A stretch of DNA of 9,028 bases from assembly GCA_023300255.1 (NCBI GenBank), contig JALZWC010000047.1, positions 1 to 9,028 of the forward strand. Reading direction: 5' to 3'. A program made the position numbers and the translations under genes. Position 1 is the stretch's first letter; each line of letters starts with the position of its first letter. Below, piece by piece: positions 1 to 6,061 of the stretch. Source of the stretch: Saprospiraceae bacterium (GTDB lineage Bacteria > Bacteroidota > Bacteroidia > Chitinophagales > Saprospiraceae). Under the pieces are notes generated by a model. That model searched no databases. It saw only the letters and a program-made list of their open reading frames with translations, and was not told where the DNA came from.

Positions 1-28
1 TCTTACATAAATTAATCGTACCACGTAA

Positions 29-874
29 ATGAAAAATACATTTAGCATACTCCTCCTCCTCTTACTCCCTCTCTCCGCATTCACTCAAGATACCATTTGT
101 GTTACCCAAACAATGGAGCATAAAATATTTTCTGAGCACTTAAAAGAAGAAAGAAATTATTGGATAAGTTTACCGCTTAATTATGCGGATTCCTTAAGCT
201 ATCCTGTCATCTATGTTTTTGATGCAGAATGGCGATTTGAGTTGATTAAAAATATAGCCTTTGATTTGGGAGGCAATCGTAAAATTCAAAAATCAATTAT
301 TGTGGGGATTCCTCATATCGACTGGGAAAAGAAAAGAGGAATAGATTTGACCTTCAGCCAATCAAGAAATGAATATGATGGAGAAAAGGTAGATTCGACG
401 GTATACAATACTTCCAATTCAGGAGGCGCTGATAAATTCTACCAGTACCTAACAACAGAATTAATTCCTGATGTGAATAAAAATTATTCTACTAATAATC
501 ACGAAACGCTTATTGGCCATTCCTATGGAGGTTATTTTGGTGGATATATTTTATCTATGGATCATCCTTTTGAGGTCATACACATCTATGATCCATCTAT
601 CTGGTTTAGCAATGGAGAAGTAACGGAACGATTGAAGCAACGGATACATAAACAAGCGACTACCACCATTCATTTGACGTATCAATCCATTCCTGAGTTT
701 CATAAGAATCAAATAGAAGCATTTATTGAAGTGTTGGAAAGGGATAGTAGTATTACCTTATCTACAAAATTGTATGAAGCGGAAACACATAATTCTTTGT
801 TCTTGGATAGTTTTTATAGAGGGATCCTTGAAACGAATGGGTTTATAGTCGAAGCAGAAGAAACTGATCATTAA
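29..874 (+). CDS. Secreted alpha/beta-hydrolase, putative esterase (PF00756 / COG2819-like)
   Basis: Predicted 281-residue exported serine hydrolase. Residues 1-20 form a signal peptide: Lys2, a Leu-rich core at 7-15, then SAFTQ as the likely cleavage area. This suggests a periplasmic or surface enzyme. The nucleophile elbow GHSYGG (163-168) places the catalytic Ser at 165. The DPSIWF stretch (188-193) corresponds to the SPSxWW-type segment of the esterase D / enterochelin-esterase-like family, and H254 in ETHNS is the likely catalytic His. YPVIYVFDAE (58-67) and the IIVGIPH segment (90-96) are typical early strands and oxyanion region of the same fold. Length fits the family. Start is ATG at 29, only 28 bp from the window edge, so no promoter can be judged. 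A small ORF follows 20 bp downstream and may be co-transcribed. The substrate (siderophore ester, acyl ester or other) cannot be told from sequence. Confidence 0.85.
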   Translation: MKNTFSILLLLLLPLSAFTQDTICVTQTMEHKIFSEHLKEERNYWISLPLNYADSLSYPVIYVFDAEWRFELIKNIAFDLGGNRKIQKSIIVGIPHIDWEKKRGIDLTFSQSRNEYDGEKVDSTVYNTSNSGGADKFYQYLTTELIPDVNKNYSTNNHETLIGHSYGGYFGGYILSMDHPFEVIHIYDPSIWFSNGEVTERLKQRIHKQATTTIHLTYQSIPEFHKNQIEAFIEVLERDSSITLSTKLYEAETHNSLFLDSFYRGILETNGFIVEAEETDH

Positions 875-894
875 CTTAGAAATGAAAATTAATA

Positions 895-1299
895 ATGGAT
901 TCAGAAGAAACTAAGCAAAAATACTTTGACTATTCAAAAGAAATATTATTCAATACTGTACCAGAATCTATCGAGGTTTTTGATAAAGAAGATGTAGCTT
1001 ATTTTATATTTTCAGAATTTACTGAGTACATTATAGCAAATATCAATTATCCTAAAAAAATAAAAAAGACTATCATAGTAATAGAAAAATTATTAGCTGA
1101 AAAGCAAGATGTATTGGAAACAATGATAATTATACAGGTTTTTCAAAAGATATATCCTTTAAATAATACGATGCTAAAATTTCGTGATTTTTTATCAGAA
1201 AACGCTTTATTAATTTTCGATAAATATCTAATTGAATATAATAAACCAATCGAAATACATCCTTCTTTAAAATCTGGTAAGTCTAGAAAGTTTTTATAA
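895..1299 (+). CDS. Small hypothetical protein, possibly DUF7674-like
   Basis: A 134-residue protein I do not recognise with certainty. It has no signal peptide or membrane segment and is rich in Ile, Lys and Glu, so it is probably a cytosolic, mainly helical protein. The layout is an early acidic segment, a hydrophobic helix AYFIFSEFTEYII (35-47), a second helix pair around 57-87 (KKTIIVIEKLLAEKQDVLE then IIIQVFQKIY), and a basic tail KSGKSRKFL. This pattern loosely recalls DUF7674 proteins, small proteins of unknown function, but the match is from memory and tentative. It starts with ATG 20 bp after the esterase stop and has no clear Shine-Dalgarno, so it may share that transcript. It is visibly more AT-rich than the esterase. 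The frame continues without a stop for 29 codons after its TAA (see findings). Confidence 0.6.
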   Translation: MDSEETKQKYFDYSKEILFNTVPESIEVFDKEDVAYFIFSEFTEYIIANINYPKKIKKTIIVIEKLLAEKQDVLETMIIIQVFQKIYPLNNTMLKFRDFLSENALLIFDKYLIEYNKPIEIHPSLKSGKSRKFL

Positions 1300-1411
1300 A
1301 CGAAGAACGGTGGTGTATCGAAATTGTTGATTTATATATCAAGGGATTCTTTAGACGAATGGGCTTCTTATAGAGGAAGAGGAAAGTAGTCATTGATTAT
1401 TTCCACTCTCA
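1300..1411. other. Short convergent spacer, possible coding remnant
   Basis: This 112-bp gap lies between two convergent genes. No U-tract hairpin is evident, so a terminator for either gene cannot be named. The stretch after the TAA at 1297 reads open in the same frame to a TAG at 1387-1389, giving a coding-looking tail with SRDSLDEWASYRGRGK at its end. Another frame gives a similarly plausible tail from 1302 to 1373. Neither has a start codon of its own that I can support. Confidence 0.25.
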
Positions 1412-1771
1412 TTAATACTCTTTTAATACTACACTTAAGGATTGTCCTCTAAGCGTTGCCAGCTGCACTAAATATTCTAGTCTTTGAGCATCTAGTAATT
1501 CAAATTTATTTGTTAATTCAATTAACTCCTTTTGTTCCTTTTCAGAAATCTGATCACCTTCTATTTTAGCACGCAATGCTTTATATCTCTTATTGTCTTT
1601 AATTGGATAAACAGATTTGATCTGTTTAATTAGTAATTTCTCTTGAGAAGATTTTGTTGTCTTATCCGATTTTAACTGCTTAAAATATTTGCGTACAGTA
1701 TCCAATACTTCCACATCATCTGTTTCTTCTAGTAGTCGTAACAACTCGTTTTTTATTTCTAATGCATCCAT
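1412..1771 (-). CDS. Small helical protein with addiction-module antidote-like N-terminus
   Basis: Predicted 119-residue soluble protein. I place the start at ATG 1771, giving MDALEIKNEL. The open frame runs to a TTG at 1795, but the added eight residues are unlikely and the ATG has an A-rich leader typical of this operon's genes. The N-terminal 40 residues (LLRLLEETDDVEVLDTVRKYFKQLKSDK) resemble the Bacteroidota antidote-type proteins often paired with RelE/ParE toxins. The C-terminal half (about 65-119: YKALRAKIEGDQISEKEQKELI, then LLDAQRLEYLVQLATLRGQSL) resembles a conserved tail found in many small uncharacterised proteins of cyanobacteria and Bacteroidota that are often encoded beside nucleases. 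Both resemblances are from memory. No toxin or nuclease lies downstream: transcription runs into a convergent gene. It could therefore be an orphan antidote or an unrelated helical protein. Confidence 0.6.
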   Translation of the reverse strand: MDALEIKNELLRLLEETDDVEVLDTVRKYFKQLKSDKTTKSSQEKLLIKQIKSVYPIKDNKRYKALRAKIEGDQISEKEQKELIELTNKFELLDAQRLEYLVQLATLRGQSLSVVLKEY

Positions 1772-1886
1772 TCTGTCTGCTGTTTTTATTAGCAATTTAC
1801 GAAATTATTGTAACAAAATATTAGATAAAATGCTTGGTAAAGGAATCGTTTAGAATTAAAATAGCATTTTTTTGATTTTAAAATAA

Positions 1887-2005
1887 CCGCTGGCGCAATG
1901 GCTGTGCCTTGTGCCTTCTATCCATAAGGCTTTGCCTTATAAAAGTAATATAAAAGGTAAAACCTTCTTTGATAAATGACACAAGGCACAGCCTTGCGCC
2001 AGCGG
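1887..2005. repeat. 119-bp palindromic intergenic element with 26-bp arms
   Basis: The left arm 1887-1913 and right arm 1980-2005 are reverse complements apart from one extra base in the left arm. Inside are two smaller hairpins: 1924-1940 (ATAAGGC, loop TTT, GCCTTAT) and 1954-1966 (AAGGT, loop AAA, ACCTT). The AAGGC/GCCTT motif recurs in the arms too. The whole could fold as a long stem topped by two hairpins on either strand. No ORF and no obvious flanking target-site duplication were seen. It looks like a REP- or MITE-like element sitting between the nqr terminator and the next gene. Its mobility is not shown. Confidence 0.7.
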
Positions 2006-2011
2006 AAAACC

Positions 2012-2051
2012 AAAAAAAGGGCTGATAGTAAAAACTATCAGCCCTTTTTTT
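2012..2051 (-). terminator. Intrinsic terminator of the nqr operon (bidirectional)
   Basis: A perfect 18-bp inverted repeat (2012-2029 with 2034-2051) has an AAAA loop. The GC-rich core GGGCTGATAGT is followed by seven A/T bases on each side, so both strands give a hairpin plus U-tract. It begins 24 bp after the nqrF stop, so on the minus strand it ends the nqr transcript. It could also stop rightward transcription from the accessory side from entering antisense to nqr. Confidence 0.92.
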
Positions 2052-2074
2052 AAACAGTCTAAAGACTATTATAC

Positions 2075-3376
2075 CTACCCACCAAAATCATCAAATGCAA
2101 TATTTTCTTCTGGTACTCCTAAGCTATCAAGCGTTCGGATAACAGATTGATTCATCATTGGAGGACCACAGAAGTAGTATTCAATTTCCTCTGGTTCTGG
2201 ATGATCTTTCAGGTACTTCTCATGGCATACAGACATTACGTATCCTTTGAAACCTTCTCCATTTGGATCATCTAAAGTTTCCTTAACTGTCCAATTATCT
2301 TCTGGTAACGGATTATCTAATACTACATGGAAGCGGAAATTTGGAAATTCTTTTTCAATCTTTCTAAATTCTTCGATGTAGAATAATTCTCTTCTTGTAC
2401 GACCACCATACCAGAACGACACTTTTCTATCTGTCGTCTTTAAGGTATGGAATAAGTGATATAGGTGCGAACGCAATGGTGCCATACCTGCTCCACCACC
2501 AATATAAACCATTTCTTTTTTAGTCTCCTTAATAAAGAATTCTCCATAAGGACCAGAGATTGTAATCTTATCACCTGGTACTTTAGAAAATACATAAGAA
2601 GAACATACACCAGGATTGACAGCCATCCATCCATTTGTCTTTCTATCAAATGGTGGCGTTGCAATACGGATATTCAACATCACGATATTTCCTTCCGCAG
2701 GGTGATTGGCCATAGAGTATGCACGGAACTGCTCTTCGTCATTCTTCATCTTCAAGTCCCATAGCTTGTACTTATCCCACTCACTCTTAAACTTATCTGG
2801 TCCAGCAGGATCATTTGGATGAGGTATAACTTCCATTTTTTTGAAGTCTACCTCTACCTCTGGAACATCTATTTGGATATATCCACCAGATTCGAAATCT
2901 AATGTTTCTCCATCTGGTAATTCTACTACAAATTCTTTAATGAAAGAGGCTACGTTATAATTAGAACGTACCGTACATTCCCACTTCTTAATACCAAAAA
3001 TTTCTTCTGGTATCGTGATTTCCATATTCTCCCGTACCTTCACCTGACAAGCTAATCGCTTATGCTCTGCCGCTTCTTTACGAGTTAAGTGGTTCATCTC
3101 CGTAGGTAATACATCTCCACCTCCTGATAATACATGACACTCGCACATGGCACAAGTACCACCACCACCACAAGCAGATGGTAAGAAGACACTCTTATCA
3201 GACAGGACAGAAAGCAATGTTGAACCTGGTTTTACTAACAGTGGATTTTCCGTATCTCCATTTACTACAATAGATACATCACCTTGCGGCACTAATCTCT
3301 TTCTTGCCCCAATCAACATAAATGCTAATGCTAAAATTACAGCACTAAACACAATGATCGCAATTAAAACATTCAT
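2075..3376 (-). CDS. nqrF: Na+-translocating NADH:quinone oxidoreductase subunit F
   Basis: NADH-oxidising entry subunit of Na+-NQR, 433 residues. A single N-terminal membrane helix (2-23) anchors it, leaving the catalytic part in the cytoplasm. The ferredoxin-like domain (about 33-125) carries the [2Fe-2S] ligands C69, C75, C78 (in SACGGGGTCAMCEC) and C110. The ferredoxin-reductase part follows: FAD-binding RAYSMA (218-223), GPYGEF (275-280), NAD-binding GGGAGMAPLRSH (293-304), YGGRTRRELFY (323-333) and FCGPPMM (402-408). The C-terminal FDDFGG ending is typical of NqrF. Electrons pass from NADH to FAD to 2Fe-2S and onward to NqrD/E. The start is ATG 3376 behind an A-rich leader, with no Shine-Dalgarno. 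It is the last gene of the operon, separated from nqrE by 256 bp and followed at once by a strong terminator. Length and motif spacing are normal. Confidence 0.98.
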   Translation of the reverse strand: MNVLIAIIVFSAVILALAFMLIGARKRLVPQGDVSIVVNGDTENPLLVKPGSTLLSVLSDKSVFLPSACGGGGTCAMCECHVLSGGGDVLPTEMNHLTRKEAAEHKRLACQVKVRENMEITIPEEIFGIKKWECTVRSNYNVASFIKEFVVELPDGETLDFESGGYIQIDVPEVEVDFKKMEVIPHPNDPAGPDKFKSEWDKYKLWDLKMKNDEEQFRAYSMANHPAEGNIVMLNIRIATPPFDRKTNGWMAVNPGVCSSYVFSKVPGDKITISGPYGEFFIKETKKEMVYIGGGAGMAPLRSHLYHLFHTLKTTDRKVSFWYGGRTRRELFYIEEFRKIEKEFPNFRFHVVLDNPLPEDNWTVKETLDDPNGEGFKGYVMSVCHEKYLKDHPEPEEIEYYFCGPPMMNQSVIRTLDSLGVPEENIAFDDFGG

Positions 3377-3452
3377 AATTTCTTATTTGGTTGGTTAGTA
3401 ATTAGTAGTTTTTTAATACACCAATTACTACACTCTGAATAACTTGACGCAA

Positions 3453-3527
3453 CTAGATTTGTTTTCTTTTTTCACCTGCCTGCGTTCCTTGGAAGGCAGG
3501 TTGAAAAAAAAGAAACAAAAATTCTAG
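3453..3527. repeat. Imperfect palindrome in the nqrF-nqrE gap
   Basis: The two sides begin and end with CTAG and contain T-rich and A-rich tracts around a core stem ACCTGCCT (3474-3481) with AGGCAGGT (3494-3501). A small TTCC-TT-GGAA hairpin sits at the tip. The arms differ by a few inserted bases. In the mRNA of nqrE-nqrF it would form a long hairpin about 100 nt upstream of the nqrF start. On the minus strand, the end of the stem lacks a GC-rich base plus clean U-tract, so I do not call it a terminator. It resembles REP-like intergenic palindromes seen in Bacteroidota. Confidence 0.65.
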
Positions 3528-3564
3528 TCTAAAAAAACTCCCTCCGGTCAAACAGTTTTTAGAC
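3527..3564. repeat. Second hairpin in the nqrF-nqrE gap
   Basis: GTCTAAAAAAACT (3527-3539) pairs with AGTTTTTAGAC (3554-3564) apart from two extra A bases. It directly abuts the palindrome at 3453-3527 and is followed by a short CGGG-CTCT-CCCG palindrome (3564-3575). The three together look like one composite intergenic element filling most of the gap. A weaker 8-bp inverted repeat TAGTAATT/AATTACTA (3396-3403 with 3423-3430) lies closer to nqrF. Confidence 0.5.
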
Positions 3565-3632
3565 GGGCTCTCCCGCTTAGATGTTAACTGCATGACGTTC
3601 AAGTTTTATTTTGTCAGCTAGTCTAGTATAAT

Positions 3633-4241
3633 TTATTTCGTGCCAGTTAGAGCAGCAGGATCAATACCCATCAAACTCATAAACGCAATACCCATCAGAC
3701 CTGTTAAAATAAAGGCCATCCCTAATCCTCTCAATGCTGGTGGTACATCTGAATAACGAATCTTTTCTCGGATAGCAGCAATCGCAATGATCGCTAAGAA
3801 CCATCCAAAGCCACCTCCTAAACCAAAGGCAATAGATTCTGCAAAGTCATATTCTCTAGCGACCATAAATAATGATCCCCCTAATATGGCACAGTTCACC
3901 GTAATCAGCGGCAGAAAGATACCCAAGGAATTATATAAGGCGGGCGAGACTTTTTCAATGACCATCTCTACCAATTGTACCATAGAGGCAATTACTGCGA
4001 TAAACAAAATTAATCGCAAAAAGGTTAGATCTAAGCCATTAATCGCACCATCTAGTAGATAATTATTAATCAACCAGTTGATCGGCATCGTAATACCTAA
4101 TACGAAGATAACCGCTAAACCTAAACCGAATGCCGTCTTTACGGTCTTAGATACCGCCAAGTAAGAACACATTCCTAAGAAGTAGGCCAATACCATATTG
4201 TCAATAAAGGCCGCTTTTATAAAAATATTAATAAGATCCAT
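3633..4241 (-). CDS. nqrE: Na+-translocating NADH:quinone oxidoreductase subunit E
   Basis: Integral membrane subunit of 202 residues with about six hydrophobic segments (near 10-30, 37-57, 73-95, 105-127, 138-157 and 172-192). It is homologous to NqrD, to which it is related by an inverted topology. C25 in MCSYLAVSK and C117 in TVNCAILGG are the family's conserved cysteines. Together with C45 and C128 of NqrD they ligate the intramembrane iron-sulfur cluster between NqrF and the FMN of NqrC. The GLGGGFGW stretch (140-147) is also typical. Start is ATG 4239-4241. The 13 bases spanning it are identical to those at the nqrD start. The gap to nqrD is filled almost wholly by heptad repeats that begin 9 bp upstream of this ATG. 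Length is normal for the family. Confidence 0.97.
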   Translation of the reverse strand: MDLINIFIKAAFIDNMVLAYFLGMCSYLAVSKTVKTAFGLGLAVIFVLGITMPINWLINNYLLDGAINGLDLTFLRLILFIAVIASMVQLVEMVIEKVSPALYNSLGIFLPLITVNCAILGGSLFMVAREYDFAESIAFGLGGGFGWFLAIIAIAAIREKIRYSDVPPALRGLGMAFILTGLMGIAFMSLMGIDPAALTGTK

Positions 4242-4250
4242 TTTTATTAA

Positions 4251-4385
4251 GTATGAAGTATGAAGTAATAGGTAATAGGTAATAGGTAATAAGTAATAGG
4301 TAATAGGTAAGAAGTGATAAGGTCATCTAGACTTACTTATTACTTCTTACCTATTACTTCTTACTTCCTACTTCTTACTTCCTAC
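4251..4385. repeat. Tandem heptad repeats forming inverted arms, nqrE-nqrD gap
   Basis: Ten exact-phase 7-bp units run from 4251 to 4320 (GTATGAA x2, GTAATAG x3, GTAATAA, GTAATAG x2, GTAAGAA, GTGATAA). After a short centre, seven complementary units plus five bases run from 4332 to 4385 (CTTACTT, ATTACTT, CTTACCT, ATTACTT, CTTACTT, CCTACTT, CTTACTT, CCTAC). The best-matched stem is 4300-4321 with 4336-4357: 22 pairs with one mismatch that would be a G-U pair in RNA. The repeats fill the entire gap and the outermost right unit supplies the TAG stop of nqrD. The unit length is not a multiple of three and no ORF crosses it. Confidence 0.9.
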
Positions 4386-5116
4386 GAAACGTCAACTAAT
4401 TTTGGTGTTCGGGATCTTTGTATCCAAATAAAGATACCGATTAAGAACATGGCTGCTGCCGGTAAAACCATTAAGTTATTATTGGAGTACCAAGAAAACA
4501 TAGAACCAATACCCGACTCTGCCATCGTGTTGATGAAATAATCTGGGTTAGAGCCGATAATTTTCATCTCTGCCGGACTACCTGCAAATAAACTTCCTTT
4601 ACCAAAAAATTCTCTAAAGAAAGCGACCATTAAAAGAATCGCTCCATAGCCTAAACCATTACCAATTCCATCTAAGAAAGAACGCCAAGGTTTGTTAGCC
4701 ATTGCAAATGCTTCCAAACGACCCATCACAATACAGTTGGTAATAATCAATCCAATATATACCGATAAGTCTTTATAAACTGGATAACTAAAATACTTTA
4801 GAGACAACTCTACTGCTGTTACCAAAGTAGCAATGATGACTAATTGTACGATCATCCGAATAGACTTCGGTATCCGAGTTCGCAATAAAGAAGTAATCAA
4901 ACTAGAAAATCCACAAACAAAAACTACTGCTACAGATATTACCAAAGAAGGGTAAATCAAAGAAGTAACGGCCAATGCAGAACAAATACCTAATACCTGT
5001 ACAGTAATCGGATTGTTTTCATACAAAGGATCTGTGATTAATACTTTTTCTTTTTTTCCGAAAAAAGGCTCCGATTTCGCTGCTGCTGATTTCGCTGCCG
5101 TTGTAGCTTCCGCCAT
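4382..5116 (-). CDS. nqrD: Na+-translocating NADH:quinone oxidoreductase subunit D
   Basis: Integral membrane subunit, 244 residues with about six hydrophobic segments between 40 and 232. The conserved cysteines are C45 in GICSALAVT and C128 in ITNCIVMGRLEAFA; with the NqrE cysteines they hold the intramembrane Fe-S cluster. The motif GRLEAFAM with a following KPWRSFLDGIGNGLGY (142-157) is diagnostic of NqrD. It is longer than the roughly 210-residue Vibrio protein. An Ala/Lys-rich polar N-terminal extension of about 16 residues (AEATTAAKSAAAKSEP) puts the first cysteine at 45 rather than about 29, and the 175-215 loop is also extended. The start is ATG 5116, preceded by TTAATAAAA. The stop codon lies inside the heptad repeat array at 4382-4385. 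nqrC ends 99 bp upstream. Confidence 0.97.
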   Translation of the reverse strand: MAEATTAAKSAAAKSEPFFGKKEKVLITDPLYENNPITVQVLGICSALAVTSLIYPSLVISVAVVFVCGFSSLITSLLRTRIPKSIRMIVQLVIIATLVTAVELSLKYFSYPVYKDLSVYIGLIITNCIVMGRLEAFAMANKPWRSFLDGIGNGLGYGAILLMVAFFREFFGKGSLFAGSPAEMKIIGSNPDYFINTMAESGIGSMFSWYSNNNLMVLPAAAMFLIGIFIWIQRSRTPKLVDVS

Positions 5117-5215
5117 TTTTATTAACTTTTACTATTGCTGATGCGCTTTAGGAATAAAATAATTCTTCCTTATAACGACCTGCTTTATATTCTATAATTA
5201 ATAATTAATCTCTAT

Positions 5216-5965
5216 TTATTCTACAAGCATGCCAATAGGCTTGCCTTTTCCACTCTTCAATTTTTCAAAATAAGGCTGGTAATATTTGATGCCTCTATAT
5301 AGCATCTCTGCTACGCCATCTGCGGTAACCGTTGCACCAGAGATACCATCTACTTCGTGCATTTTATCTTTTGCGCCACCCTTTCGGACTCTCACAGAAG
5401 TATAATTACCTGCATCATCGTATATCTTTGTGCCTTTAAAATTTCTTGAAAAAACAGGATTATCTTTAATCTCTGCACCTAGACCAGGTGTTTCTCCTTT
5501 ATGATCAAAAGAGGCGCCTGCTACTGTACTGAAATCACTACCGATTGCGATATTGCCCCAAATTTCATCCCACAAACCACTACCTCGAACAGAAACGATG
5601 TAGAATTTTTCTCCATCCGCTTTGTTGTATACATACAGCGGTAATTTACGAGTCGCTTCTGGCTTTTTCTTTTCCTTAGCCATATCAATCTTCTCTGCTT
5701 TCACCCCATCAACAACTGCTCCATCCATATCCAACACTACTTGCTCTATTTGGTCATTGAAAATGCCTAAGACATCTGCATCACTCATAGACTTAACATT
5801 AGTGTCAATATGATCACTGATAGCTCCTAAGATCGCACGCTTATTAAAAACATCTTCATTAATAGCTGCTTGCTCCTTGGTGCCATAGAATAAGGCAGAT
5901 AATAGTAGGGCTACCAAAACGGTCATTCCTAAAGTAAATAGGACTACATATCCTGTACGTTCCAT
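5216..5965 (-). CDS. nqrC: Na+-translocating NADH:quinone oxidoreductase subunit C
   Basis: A 249-residue subunit with one N-terminal membrane helix (about 7-27) and a large extracytoplasmic FMN-binding domain. DGISGAT (206-212) is the flavinylation motif, so FMN should be attached by a phosphoester bond to T212 by the ApbE flavin transferase, which is not encoded in this window. The conserved block HKGETPGLGAEI (155-166) contributes to the flavin site. LPLYVYN and LWDEIWG (131-137) are further family signatures. The start is ATG 5965 in an A-rich context without Shine-Dalgarno. The gap to nqrD (5117-5215) is AT-rich with no repeat or hairpin I could find. The gap to nqrB holds a perfect inverted repeat. 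The protein is close to normal length. Confidence 0.97.
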   Translation of the reverse strand: MERTGYVVLFTLGMTVLVALLLSALFYGTKEQAAINEDVFNKRAILGAISDHIDTNVKSMSDADVLGIFNDQIEQVVLDMDGAVVDGVKAEKIDMAKEKKKPEATRKLPLYVYNKADGEKFYIVSVRGSGLWDEIWGNIAIGSDFSTVAGASFDHKGETPGLGAEIKDNPVFSRNFKGTKIYDDAGNYTSVRVRKGGAKDKMHEVDGISGATVTADGVAEMLYRGIKYYQPYFEKLKSGKGKPIGMLVE

Positions 5966-5978
5966 TGTTTATGTTTTT

Positions 5979-6049
5979 AGGAGTCAGGAGTCAGAGGTCA
6001 GGAGTCAAGCACACTTTGCACCTGACCTCTGACTCCTGACTCCTGACTT
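5979..6049. repeat. Perfect 24-bp inverted repeat built of heptads, nqrC-nqrB gap
   Basis: 5979-6002 and 6021-6044 are exact reverse complements, 24 of 24 bases, with an 18-base loop. Each arm is tandem 7-bp units: AGGAGTC, AGGAGTC, AGAGGTC, AGGAGTC from 5979 to 6006 and CTGACCT, CTGACTC, CTGACTC, CTGACTT from 6022 to 6049. In the nqrB-nqrC mRNA this would be a very stable intercistronic hairpin ending 13 bp before the nqrC ATG. On the minus strand the stem is followed by TAAAAACAT and not by a U-tract, so it is not an intrinsic terminator. Confidence 0.92.
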
Positions 6050-6061
6050 CTCATTATTTTT

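Noticed and set aside
1772..1795. TTG start at 1795 for the antidote-like gene
   Set aside because: ATG at 1771 gives a natural N-terminus with an A-rich leader; the eight extra residues have no support.
1887..2005. Insertion sequence
   Set aside because: No transposase gene, only 119 bp, and no visible target-site duplication, so it is recorded as a palindromic repeat only.
2440..2764. Open frames on both strands inside nqrF
   Set aside because: They overlap the conserved NqrF reductase domain in other frames and have unlikely protein composition (rich in His, Trp, Arg and Cys); they are shadows.
3787..4062. Plus-strand open frame antisense to nqrE, and similar ones antisense to nqrF, nqrD, nqrC, nqrB and nqrA
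   Set aside because: All lie opposite well-supported nqr codons and show no family features.
4251..4385. CRISPR-like array
   Set aside because: Units are 7 bp with no spacers and no cas genes; they are simple tandem heptads.
5979..6049. Intrinsic terminator inside the nqr operon
   Set aside because: The stem is not followed by a U-tract on the minus strand, and termination here would separate nqrC to nqrF from the promoter.
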